From: an uncultured Veillonellaceae bacterium
Lineage (GTDB): Bacteria > Bacillota > Negativicutes > Veillonellales > Dialisteraceae
Assembly (NCBI GenBank): GCA_958439155.1
Contig: CAUBUJ010000019.1
Span: forward strand, 1 to 17,255
Reading direction: 5' to 3'
DNA: 17,255 nucleotides
The position numbers and the translations under genes are program-made. Position 1 is the stretch's first letter. Every line of letters starts with the position of its first letter. Below the pieces are notes generated by a model. That model saw only the letters and a list, made by a program, of their open reading frames with translations. It had not been told where the DNA came from and searched no databases. Below, piece after piece: positions 1 through 6,832 of this stretch.

Positions 1-51
1 AAAGCGGCGAATCCCCAGGCACCCAATAGAGACTAAGCCCCTGCTTCTAAG

Positions 52-121
52 AGCTGTTAGCTTTTAGCAATTAGCTTTTAGCAATTAGCTTTTAGCAATT
101 AGCTTTTAGCAATTAGCTTTT
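52..121 (+). repeat. Heptad tandem repeat array, AGCTTTT/AGCAATT type
   Basis: Ten consecutive 7-nt units fill exactly 70 nt: AGCTGTT, AGCTTTT, then AGCAATT alternating with AGCTTTT. This gives a higher-order 14-nt period (TTAGCTTTTAGCAA repeated four times from 57). The same consensus and length recur at 11900-11969. It contains no spacers, so it is not a CRISPR array. Confidence 0.9.
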
Positions 122-222
122 AGATGAAAATTGCAAGATAAATTGCAATAATTAGTGCAACAGCTGTAATTCGTGTAGTAATGCTTCGACTGGCGTTTTA
201 TACTGCAAACTGACCCAAACAG

Positions 223-254
223 AGCTGACAGCCAACAGCGAATAGCTAAAAGCT
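223..254 (-). repeat. Heptad repeat fragment, AGCTTTT type, inverted
   Basis: Read on the minus strand this is AGCTTTT, AGCTATT, CGCTGTT, GGCTGTC, AGCT. These are the same units, in the same order of drift, as the second half of the array at 11900-11969. It lies 50 nt before the receptor start codon. Confidence 0.75.
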
Positions 255-304
255 CATTTCAATCATTTGGCCCTTCTAAAAAAGACATCCAAAGGAGAAA
301 CATA

Positions 305-2425
305 ATGAAAAAACAGACCCTTTCCTCCGCGGCCCTTGCCGCCATGATCACCCTCGCCCTCGCGCCGTCCGCGGCGGCTGCCGAACCTTACGCCCTGGGC
401 GAAGTGATCGTCACCGCTACCCGCACAGAACGCTCCGTGAAAGACGTGCCTGCCGCATCGGAAGTGATCACCAGCGAAGACATCGCCCGCCTCGGCGCAG
501 CAAGCGTATACGACGCGCTCCGCCTCGCTGACGACGTCACCGCCTTCCCGTCATCCAACGGATTTGGCCGTTCCATTTCCCTTCGCGGCGGCCAGCCGAA
601 CCAGACCCTCATCCTCGTAAACGGCCGGCGCACCGCCAATGAAGACACTGCCACCGCGCAGAACCTGATGTCCCTCGAGCGGGTGAACGTGTCCAATATT
701 GACCGCATCGAAATCGTCCGCGGCGCCGCGTCTGCCCAATACGGGTCGGACGCATTGAACGGGGTCATCAATATTATCACCAAGAAATCCGGCGGCACTC
801 CCTCCGTCACCGTCGGCGGCAACACCGGCACGGAAAGCATGAACAACTACTACCATATCGACATGGGGAAACAGGGAAAGTTCAGCTCCACCCTCGATAT
901 GAGCTTTGGAAAAGACCGGCCCCGGATGATGCAGGATCATGGGACAGCCAATGATCCCATGGGATACCTTTACGGACCGAAACAGAACTACAATTTTGAC
1001 AGCACCTACGAATTCAACGACCACCAGGCTCTCGATTTTACGGCGTCCTACTACAAGAGCGACCGGGATGCAGACTGGCCGACGGTTGGAAAGGGCGTAC
1101 AGGCCGCTGTATCCGGCATGATCACCGGTATGGTCACCGGCATGGGCGGAGAAAAGGGACTATCTCAAGAAAAGCAGCAGGAAATGATTCCCGCTTTGAT
1201 TAATAAATACCTGACCTATGATCCATACAGAGCCAAGATGGACGTGACCCAGAAAGACTTTGCTCTTGGATTCCGCGGCAACAGCGACCGCCATGACTAT
1301 GCCTTCCGCACCTACTGGAGCGAGCTCACCAAGGATCGCCTCCTTCCCTATGAAATCTTTGCTGATCTCACGGAAAGAGGTCCCATAGCTATGGGTGTAG
1401 CACAGGATATTATGAACGCTGTCAGTCATGGCAAAGTCCCGGCAGGTACCGCTCTTTCCTATGGCGATCACAACAAGTACAGCGTATGGGGCCTGGAAGG
1501 AAAAGATACGTGGAAAGTCGGCAGTGACCACACGATTACTTACGGCGGAGAATACACATCCAATAAGATCAAAGGCTCCAACATTGCCGGCGCCTCGAAA
1601 GATACAGAGCTCTACTCCTTCTACGTACAGGACGAATGGCGCGTCAGCGATGCCCTCCTCCTCATTCCTGCCGTCCGCTATGACCATCACAGCGACTTCG
1701 GCAGCAAGACCACGCCCAAAATCGGCGCCACCTACTTCCTCACCGACCAGAGCCGGGTGAAGGCCAACTATGGCAAAGGCTTCAAAGCGCCGTCGGTGAC
1801 CGAGCTCTACAGTGATTTCTACCACGCCGGCACCACTGTCTGGGGCAATCCGGATCTTGTGCCGGAAGAGTCCACCAATTTTGACATTGCCTACGAACGG
1901 GAATGGGGCAGGAATTTCGGCAAGATCGCCTACTTCCATAATGAAACAGAGAATATGATTTCCACCCGCAACTGGGATAAATATAATTCACAATATTACA
2001 ATCTGGACGGCACCACCAAGGTGGAAGGAATCGAGCTCACCTATGGACGGGAGCTCTCCCCGCGGTGGTCCTTCAAAGTGAACTCCAGCTGGATCGGCAC
2101 CAACAACGCCGATGCATCTGTATCGGCCAGCACAGCAAGCGGCGGACACAGCGAAGCAGGCTATGCGGACAATCTCACCACCATCGCCTTCACCTACGAC
2201 GACCACGACCGCTATGGCTGGAGCGCCGTTCTCTGGGACCAATTTGCCTACAATTACCAGACCAGCACGGACAAAGCCACCTTCCATACGGTCAGCCTTA
2301 CGGTAACGAAGAAGCTCGGCGACGGCCGCGTCTTCCTCGGACTGGACAATCTCTTCAATAAGAAAGTGGACTTCATCAATCTGGACGGCCGTATGTGGCG
2401 CACCGGATTTGAATGGACCTTCTAA
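305..2425 (+). CDS. TonB-dependent outer-membrane receptor
   Basis: A 706-residue outer-membrane active transporter that would import a scarce ligand (iron complex, haem or cobalamin) using TonB/ExbBD energy. Residues 1-26 form a Sec signal peptide with a likely cut after an Ala run (AAAA|EP). A TonB-box-like segment, EVIVTATR, follows at about 34-41. The plug domain covers roughly 42-160 and carries the hallmark segments SISLRGG, ILVNGRR, RIEIVRGAASAQYGSDA and GVINIITK. The rest is a 22-strand-type barrel ending in an aromatic residue (EWTF), as expected for outer-membrane assembly. The start is supported by AAAGGAG 7 nt upstream. The plug is CirA/FepA/BtuB-like, but the ligand cannot be read from sequence and no transporter, TonB or ExbBD gene lies nearby. 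It is the only plus-strand gene and stands alone before a strong terminator. Confidence 0.93.
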   Translation: MKKQTLSSAALAAMITLALAPSAAAAEPYALGEVIVTATRTERSVKDVPAASEVITSEDIARLGAASVYDALRLADDVTAFPSSNGFGRSISLRGGQPNQTLILVNGRRTANEDTATAQNLMSLERVNVSNIDRIEIVRGAASAQYGSDALNGVINIITKKSGGTPSVTVGGNTGTESMNNYYHIDMGKQGKFSSTLDMSFGKDRPRMMQDHGTANDPMGYLYGPKQNYNFDSTYEFNDHQALDFTASYYKSDRDADWPTVGKGVQAAVSGMITGMVTGMGGEKGLSQEKQQEMIPALINKYLTYDPYRAKMDVTQKDFALGFRGNSDRHDYAFRTYWSELTKDRLLPYEIFADLTERGPIAMGVAQDIMNAVSHGKVPAGTALSYGDHNKYSVWGLEGKDTWKVGSDHTITYGGEYTSNKIKGSNIAGASKDTELYSFYVQDEWRVSDALLLIPAVRYDHHSDFGSKTTPKIGATYFLTDQSRVKANYGKGFKAPSVTELYSDFYHAGTTVWGNPDLVPEESTNFDIAYEREWGRNFGKIAYFHNETENMISTRNWDKYNSQYYNLDGTTKVEGIELTYGRELSPRWSFKVNSSWIGTNNADASVSASTASGGHSEAGYADNLTTIAFTYDDHDRYGWSAVLWDQFAYNYQTSTDKATFHTVSLTVTKKLGDGRVFLGLDNLFNKKVDFINLDGRMWRTGFEWTF

Positions 2426-2581
2426 GGAAAATTTCCATCATTTCTTTTCGGGAATTATGATTTCCCCGCTTTCAGGAGAGCGGCCCCTCTGCGGGAACAG
2501 CCAGGAAGGCTTACACCCCTGCCCGCCTGCTGTCCCCGCCGATGGATCCCCGTCCTGGAAAGCGGAATCATTATTTCATAT
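2426..2581 (+). other. GC-rich 3' flank of the receptor gene with hairpin potential
   Basis: There is no gene here. The plus strand can fold: CCGCT/AGCGG around 2467-2485, then an imperfect stem in which CGGG-A-ACAG-C-CAGG (about 2491-2505) pairs with CCTG-CTGT-C-CCCG (about 2526-2538). A strong terminator follows directly. The role is unknown; it could be a stabilising 3' UTR or decayed sequence. Confidence 0.4.
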
Positions 2582-2617
2582 AAAAAGCCTGCCTTTTCCT
2601 ATGAGGCAGGCTTTTTT
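2582..2617 (+). terminator. Rho-independent terminator after the receptor gene
   Basis: The stem is AAAAAGCCTGCC (2582-2593) pairing with GGCAGGCTTTTT (2605-2616), with an 11-nt loop and a T run. It is 12 bp and perfect. Because of the flanking A and T runs it could also work on the opposite strand. Confidence 0.9.
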
Positions 2618-2629
2618 CATGGGTGCCAT

Positions 2630-2655
2630 AAAAAAACAGCCCCATAAGGGACTGT
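2630..2655 (-). terminator. Rho-independent terminator after speE
   Basis: On the minus strand ACAGTCCC, loop TTAT, GGGGCTGT forms an 8-bp stem with one G-T pair, followed directly by seven T. It begins 6 nt past the speE stop codon and closes the divIVA-speE unit. Confidence 0.85.
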
Positions 2656-2660
2656 AAGAA

Positions 2661-3518
2661 TCAGAAAGAAATTTTGCCGCGGAAGAGACATTCTTTGTAG
2701 AAATTGGGGAGGACAAAGCAGCTCTTCTGGATTGCCCCGTTGTAGTACTTCATGGGCGACGGCGCGGGCCGGTTGATTTCCACCGTGAGGGGATCGTACT
2801 TTGTAGAAGCCAGCATGAAGCTGTGCATGCACGCCGGATAGAGCGGCACATGGGAATAGTAAGACCGCACGATGGGGAAGACATCTTTCATGGCCTGATA
2901 AATGTCATGGACGAGACGCTCCTGCACGATGGGGGACTCGCTCTGCTGGACGATGAGGCCGCCTTCCCGGAGCGCTTCTTTCGCGGAGCGGTAGAAATCC
3001 CGTGTGAAGAGTCCTTCTCCCGGCCCCACCGGATCGGAGCAGTCGATGATGATCACATCATAAAAATGTTTTACCTTCTTCGCGAAGGCGATGCCGTCTC
3101 CCACATGGACGTGGAGCTTTGCCGGCGGATCGAGGAGAACTTTCGCGATGGTCGGAAAATATTCTTTCGCCAGCTCAATGACCCGGCCGTCAATGTCGCA
3201 GAGATCGACCTGCGTCACCGATTCATGGCGGCACACTTCCCGCGCCACGCCGCCGTCGCCGCCGCCAATAATGAGAACCCGTTCCGGATGGGGATGGATC
3301 ATGAGCGGCACATGGCTCACCATTTCATGGTACATCCATTCATCCTTCACCGACGTCTGGAAGACACCGTCCAGAATGAGCATGCGTCCGTACTCCACGG
3401 AGTCGGCGATCTGGATATGCTGGTACGGCGTGGTTTCCTCATGGAGCATCTTCGTGATTTTGAGAGTGAGCCCCACACCGGGAGCGCCCCATTCGGTCAC
3501 GGTCTGGAGGTCACTCAT
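2661..3518 (-). CDS. speE: Spermidine synthase (polyamine aminopropyltransferase)
   Basis: Transfers an aminopropyl group from decarboxylated S-adenosylmethionine to putrescine in the cytoplasm, giving spermidine. Its 285 residues are the usual length for the bacterial enzyme. The N-terminal beta domain (about 1-60) leads into a Rossmann-like fold with the nucleotide-binding GGGDGG at 85-90 and the catalytic loop DCSDPVGP at 159-166, where D159 and D162 match the family's DxxDP pair. The polyamine-site segment normally reads like YPSGxWSF but here reads YPACMHSF (227-234), so substrate choice may differ from classic putrescine. The start codon overlaps the divIVA stop by 4 nt (ATGA), implying translational coupling. 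No speD or arginine/ornithine decarboxylase gene is in the window. Confidence 0.93.
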   Translation of the reverse strand: MSDLQTVTEWGAPGVGLTLKITKMLHEETTPYQHIQIADSVEYGRMLILDGVFQTSVKDEWMYHEMVSHVPLMIHPHPERVLIIGGGDGGVAREVCRHESVTQVDLCDIDGRVIELAKEYFPTIAKVLLDPPAKLHVHVGDGIAFAKKVKHFYDVIIIDCSDPVGPGEGLFTRDFYRSAKEALREGGLIVQQSESPIVQERLVHDIYQAMKDVFPIVRSYYSHVPLYPACMHSFMLASTKYDPLTVEINRPAPSPMKYYNGAIQKSCFVLPNFYKECLFRGKISF

Positions 3519-4105
3519 TTTGTTTCTTCCTGCGCTGCTTCCGGAGCCGCTTCTGCGGAAGCAGCATCCTCTGCGGCCGGCGCGGTTTCTTCCGCGGCCG
3601 GCGCCGGAGCCGATTCTTCCTTGTCATCACCGGCAATGCCCGGCACAGGCTTCGGCGCCTGCTGGGCTTTCACCGATTCTACAATGTTGGTGGCAGAACG
3701 GAGATTGGTGAGGATTTTTTCGAGATAGAGCTTCATGTCCCCTTCGGTCTTCACGATGGCCGCATTGGTGGTGCGCCGCTCTACTTCCGCGTCAGCGATG
3801 ATCTGCTGGCGCTTCGCTTTCGCCTCGCGGATGATGAGCTCCGCTTCCTTCTGGGCGTTTTTCTTCACATTGTCTGCCGTTTCCTGAGCCATCACGAGGG
3901 TAGAGGACATGGTGGCTTCCATCTTCTCGTAATTGGCGAGCTTCGTCTTCAGCGTGTCCATCTGCTCTTCCATTTCCCGGTGTTCCCGGTAAATGCGCTC
4001 GTAGTCGCTCACCACTTCTTCGAGGAAACTGTTCACTTCATCCTCTGCGTAGCCCCGGAGCTTGCGGGAAAATGTTTTGTTGTGGATATCCATCGGTGTA
4101 ATCAT
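3515..4105 (-). CDS. divIVA: DivIVA-family cell division and polarity protein
   Basis: A 196-residue coiled-coil scaffold that senses curved membrane at poles and septa. The N-terminal domain (1-60) closely follows the Bacillus DivIVA pattern, with DIHNKTFSRKLRGYAEDEVN at 6-25. The membrane-inserting Phe of Bacillus (F17) is Leu16 here, while the following Arg is kept (R17). A long coiled coil runs from about 30 to 155. The last 40 residues are a low-complexity Ala/Glu/Pro tail (AAPEAAQEE near the end), probably disordered. The start has a good Shine-Dalgarno (AAGGAG, 8-9 nt away). A weak -10-like TATAAC (minus strand, 4133-4138) could make this the head of a divIVA-speE unit. Placement downstream of ylmH is the standard Firmicute order. 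Confidence 0.95.
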   Translation of the reverse strand: MITPMDIHNKTFSRKLRGYAEDEVNSFLEEVVSDYERIYREHREMEEQMDTLKTKLANYEKMEATMSSTLVMAQETADNVKKNAQKEAELIIREAKAKRQQIIADAEVERRTTNAAIVKTEGDMKLYLEKILTNLRSATNIVESVKAQQAPKPVPGIAGDDKEESAPAPAAEETAPAAEDAASAEAAPEAAQEETK

Positions 4106-4138
4106 AGTATTTCACTCCTTTATGTACTATCAGTTATA

Positions 4139-4180
4139 TGCTGTTAGTGACCGGCTGTCAGCTGTCAGCTTCCAGCCATG
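4139..4180 (+). repeat. Heptad repeat, GGCTGTC/AGCTGTC type
   Basis: Six in-phase 7-nt units: TGCTGTT, AGTGACC, GGCTGTC, AGCTGTC, AGCTTCC, AGCCATG. They lie in the leader of divIVA, about 35 nt upstream of its start codon. The units match the drifted end of the array at 11900-11969. Confidence 0.7.
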
Positions 4181-4575
4181 CACTGTTGGAAATGGGGGAT
4201 TCACTTTTAGCTTTTAGTGAGATGGTGCGTCATAGGGGAGGGTCTAAGGTCTGAGTTCAAAGGACGATAGTGCCTCATTGGAAAGGAGTCTGGAGAAGGT
4301 ACAAAGCTGTCAAGATGTCGATCACTGAATTCAAAGCCGCTTCTGCGCCATTGACAGCCGAATGCGTAAGATCTCTCGACTCTGTGCGTCATAATCCCCT
4401 TTTTGATATCGTCATATATTCCTTATACGCCCGCTCGAGATGACCCCAATTTCGAAGAGTCCCTATTGAACGCTCCTATATGCTCATACTGAAGAATAAC
4501 GGAAACCTCCGCGCCTAGGACCTCGCGCCTGCCTCAAACTTCAAAATCCCATTCAGCTCCCCGGCCATTCGCAGT

Positions 4576-4800
4576 CCGGCCGGCCCCGCAGGGGCGGAAT
4601 GCGGGTCAAGGAGCATTCCGAGAGGTGAGCAGCGGCGGGGAATTATAGCTTGACTGTCTGAGCGCAGCGAGTTTCAAGCTATCCGCCGCTGTGAACCGGA
4701 GCAAGGCCGAGCAAGATGGCCGGCGATTTTCTTTCGCCTGTGCCCTTCAGGGTATTGGTTCGTTTCTTTCTTTGTTCGGACAAAGAATACTCGCTAAAAC
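4576..4800. repeat. Chain of inverted repeats, candidate structured RNA or small mobile element
   Basis: Successive perfect stems are visible: GCCCC/GGGGC (4583-4595, triloop GCA); CGGAATGC/GCATTCCG (4595-4602 with 4613-4620); a stacked long hairpin in which CAGCGGCGG (4630-4638) pairs with CCGCCGCTG (4683-4691) and ATAGCTTGA (4645-4653) pairs with TCAAGCTAT (4674-4682), with only a 6-nt bulge on one side; GGCGA/TCGCC (about 4722-4738); and TTCTTTGT/ACAAAGAA (4768-4775 with 4780-4787, loop TCGG). So many exact stems in 220 nt is far beyond chance. No transposase, terminal repeats or known RNA family was recognised, and the functional strand is unknown. The tail also carries a 48-codon ORF (4716-4862), described separately among the findings. 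Confidence 0.6.
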
Positions 4801-4952
4801 CGTGCAAGTACAGGCGAAATGAACTTCCCCCAATGGAATCCATTGGAAAAATAGAAGTATAGGCGACATACCCATGGACTCCTATTCCTAAAAAGGAAAC
4901 ATGGAGACAGCCCGTCCGGCAATTGAGGACTTTTCAAAGAGTCCCTTCCTGT

Positions 4953-5018
4953 TTCAGACCTCAGGCTTCAGACCTCAGCACAAATGAGGCAGTAACACCC
5001 GCTGCCCTCATGGCAGCA
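4953..5018 (-). repeat. GCTGCCATG...CTGCCTCATT intergenic repeat, inverted copy
   Basis: On the minus strand this reads GCTGCCATG, 15 nt, ACTGCCTCATT, then heptads of the GGTCTGA type. It matches the forward copies starting near 9905 and 16953, with the two conserved blocks spaced 15-16 nt apart in all three. It sits within 5 nt of the ylmH stop codon. Confidence 0.7.
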
Positions 5019-5022
5019 CCTA

Positions 5023-5814
5023 TCACTTATACCTGTCGATAAGCACGCCCTGACGGCCTTTGCGGCTCTGTCCGGTGAGTTCCTTGATCTCAATCCGGCC
5101 CCGGCCGCGGTAGCTGATCACGTCGCCAGGCTTCACCGTCTGGGAGCTTCCCTTGGCGGTCTGCCAGTTCACCTGGACTTTCTGCCCGTCAATGGCGGCG
5201 GTCATTTTGGACCGGGAAATACCGAAGCCTGCGGCGCCGACCGCGTCGAGCCGGAGAGATGCCACGGTGGCGCGCACCACTTTGGCTTCCTGTTTCGGCG
5301 GCTCGATCTCAGAGAGCGGGATCTCTGTCGTCTGGACGGGCACCATGGCGACTTTCACGAAATTTTCCTTGATCCAGCCCGCCATTTTCGCGTCTGCCAG
5401 AATTTGGGCGCCGGCGCCTTTCATGATAATGTCGCCGAGCACATCCCGTTCAATGCCAAGGCCCATGAGAGAACCCAGCACATCCCGGTGGCCGATGAGG
5501 CGGTACCGCCCGTCCCAGGTGACAGACAGGGCAGCAATGCCGAAATCCACCGGTCCGTCCCATCCGGCCTGAACGAAAGCGACCCGCACCCGTTCCGCTT
5601 CGTGGTAGCCGCCAAAGCTTCTGCATTCCACCGTCTTCATATGGGCGGCGATGGTCATGCCGATCTGCACGGCGAAAGGAGACATGAAGGGCGACACCGC
5701 AAAGGGCCGGCCCCGGTCCACCGCGTCAGCAATATCGAGAAGCCGCACCGCAATGTCCCCTGCTTCCTCGCTGGCAGCAGCGAAATAATTCAGTATTTTT
5801 TCTCTATCTTTCAT
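5023..5814 (-). CDS. ylmH: YlmH-family S4-domain RNA-binding protein
   Basis: 263 residues, the normal length for YlmH, a cytoplasmic S4-domain protein found beside sepF and divIVA across Firmicutes and reported to bind the ribosome in Bacillus. Family signatures are GGYHEAERVR at 68-77 and HRDVLGSLMGLGIERDVLGD at 109-128. The S4 RNA-binding domain lies at about 186-243 (RLDAVGAAGFGISRSK, then VNWQTAKGSSQTVKPGD and ISYRGRGR), and the tail is basic. The start is preceded only by a weak GAAGAA at about 8 nt, so translation may be modest. Repeat-filled gaps separate it from proC (217 nt) and divIVA (917 nt), although all three point the same way. The family assignment is firm; the exact cellular role is less so. 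Confidence 0.93.
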   Translation of the reverse strand: MKDREKILNYFAAASEEAGDIAVRLLDIADAVDRGRPFAVSPFMSPFAVQIGMTIAAHMKTVECRSFGGYHEAERVRVAFVQAGWDGPVDFGIAALSVTWDGRYRLIGHRDVLGSLMGLGIERDVLGDIIMKGAGAQILADAKMAGWIKENFVKVAMVPVQTTEIPLSEIEPPKQEAKVVRATVASLRLDAVGAAGFGISRSKMTAAIDGQKVQVNWQTAKGSSQTVKPGDVISYRGRGRIEIKELTGQSRKGRQGVLIDRYK

Positions 5815-5871
5815 GGTCGTTGTTCTTCAATGGAAATTCTATACGATCCTGTATCATTAAAGGAGAAAGTT

Positions 5872-6042
5872 TAGAGTTGAGAGTTATGAGTTAAAAGGGG
5901 CGGAGCGCCGCCTTACATAGAATAGGCGGCCCCTCTTTATACTTATACTGCGCGGCGGAGCCGCACTGCAAAGCAGCATATGAAATGCCGCGTAAGCGGC
6001 ACCATCCCTCTCAACTTATAGCTCTAAACTCTCAACTCTTTT
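5872..6042. repeat. Composite repeat: AGAGTTG heptads flanking GC-rich hairpins
   Basis: Heptads AGAGTTG/AGAGTTA/TGAGTTA (about 5874-5894) face an inverted set (6008-6038), reading on the minus strand AGAGTTG, AGAGTTT, AGAGCTA, TAAGTTG. Between them lie hairpins GCCGCC/GGCGGC (5907-5912 with 5925-5930), GCGGC/GCCGC (5952-5964), CTGC/GCAG (5966-5976) and TGCCGC/GCGGCA with a GTAA tetraloop (5986-6001). The right end (GCGGCACCATCCCTCTCAAC) is nearly identical to 10075-10094. The repeat runs into the last codons of proC. Confidence 0.8.
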
Positions 6043-6832
6043 TCGCCATAGCGTCGGATTTCTTCATGCATGCTTCTACGCCGTCGATGAGAGCGGACCG
6101 GAGGCCTCTTCTTTCCATCATCTGGATGCCGGCGATGGTGGTGCCTCCCGGGCTGGTGACGCCGTCACGGAGCTCAGCAGGATGCTTTCCTGTTTGCAGC
6201 ACCATTTTCGCAGCGCCCAGAAGGGTCTGCGCCGCTGCCTCGATGGCCACTTTCCGCGGGAGGCCGATATTGACCCCCGCGTCAGAGAGCGCGTCAATGA
6301 TGACGAAAGCGTAACCAGGCCCCGCGCCGGAAAGAGCGCCCAGTTCATCCACCTGACGTTCGCTCACCACCACCGATTTTCCGAGAGCGTCGAAGACCGC
6401 CTGCGCCGTCTTCGTATCCGCTTCTCCTGCAGACGGCCCCGGCGCGATTGCCGTGAAGCCTTCTCCTACGGAAGCAGGCGTATTGGGCATGCACCGGATG
6501 ATCTTTGTTCCTGCCGGGAAGTATGACGAAAGATCGGCCAGCGTCACCGCCGCGGCGATGGAAATGACCGTCCCTTTCGGAGCGTAAGCGCCGAGCGCCC
6601 GCGCCGCTTCAGGAATGACATTGGGCTTCACCGCGAGAATCACCAAATCCGCATCCGCCGCTTCCCGGCCGTCCCGGCTCGGATTCACACCGTAAGCGGC
6701 CGCTTTCGCCTCGCTCGCTTCCCAGGAATGTTCTTTCAGAAATACCTCTTCTTTTTTCCACAGCCCTTTGGCGAGACATCCTGAGAGGATCGCCCCGCCC
6801 ATGGCGCCGCAGCCGCAAATGAGAATTTTCAT
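6032..6832 (-). CDS. proC: Pyrroline-5-carboxylate reductase
   Basis: Last step of proline synthesis: NAD(P)H-dependent reduction of pyrroline-5-carboxylate to proline in the cytoplasm. The 266 residues match the family. The N-terminal Rossmann fold starts MKILICGCGAMGGAIL, with the dinucleotide loop GCGAMG at 7-12. It continues with the conserved MPNTPASVGEG, the LSGAGPGYAF segment and the C-terminal signature DGVTSPGGTTIAG. The start overlaps the upstream sepF2 stop by 4 nt (ATGA), and AGAGGGG is a usable ribosome binding site. A proC gene within the ylm/sepF cluster is common in Firmicutes. The last codons and the stop (AAA AAG AGT TGA) coincide with an AGAGTTGA repeat unit, so the C-terminus appears to have been set by repeat sequence. 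Confidence 0.95.
   Translation of the reverse strand: MKILICGCGAMGGAILSGCLAKGLWKKEEVFLKEHSWEASEAKAAAYGVNPSRDGREAADADLVILAVKPNVIPEAARALGAYAPKGTVISIAAAVTLADLSSYFPAGTKIIRCMPNTPASVGEGFTAIAPGPSAGEADTKTAQAVFDALGKSVVVSERQVDELGALSGAGPGYAFVIIDALSDAGVNIGLPRKVAIEAAAQTLLGAAKMVLQTGKHPAELRDGVTSPGGTTIAGIQMMERRGLRSALIDGVEACMKKSDAMAKKS

Larger units (their letters stand above)
1..304. other. Upstream region of the TonB receptor gene
   Basis: No gene is visible here. The stretch holds a heptad repeat array (52-121), a second inverted copy of the same family (223-254), two TTGCAA direct repeats at 131-136 and 143-148 followed by TGCAAC at 156-161, and the ribosome binding site AAAGGAG at 291-297. A TATACT hexamer at 199-204 is a possible -10 box about 100 nt before the start codon, but no good -35 stands 17 nt upstream. 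No convincing Fur box was found, so iron control of the receptor cannot be claimed. Confidence 0.6.
4106..5022. other. 917-nt repeat-rich gap between ylmH and divIVA
   Basis: No credible protein gene was found. The contents, in order, are: heptad repeats (4139-4180), a near-palindrome TCACT...AGTGA (4201-4220), GTGCGTCAT-type motifs at 4225-4233, 4270-4278 and 4384-4392, heptads GGTCTAA/GGTCTGA around 4242-4256, a chain of inverted repeats (4576-4787), a short hairpin GGACT...AGTCC (about 4927-4944), and an inverted copy of the GCTGCCATG...CTGCCTCATT repeat (about 4953-5018) that stops a few bases short of ylmH. The stretch 4280-4380 and parts of 4393-4560 gave no recognisable signal. Confidence 0.7.

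Noticed and set aside
52..121. Possible CRISPR array
   Set aside because: The units are 7 nt and contiguous without unique spacers, and no cas gene is nearby.
2480..2580. Possible cobalamin riboswitch, suggested by an AGCCAGGA-like segment near a TonB receptor
   Set aside because: It lies downstream of the gene, lacks the GCCACTG box and the conserved core order, and is closed by a terminator of the receptor gene.
2409..2657. 82-codon plus-strand ORF overlapping the receptor end
   Set aside because: It reads through the terminator stem, has no ribosome binding site and no domain.
4207..4392. 61-codon minus-strand ORF between ylmH and divIVA
   Set aside because: It runs through GTGCGTCAT and heptad repeats, has no ribosome binding site and no recognisable domain.
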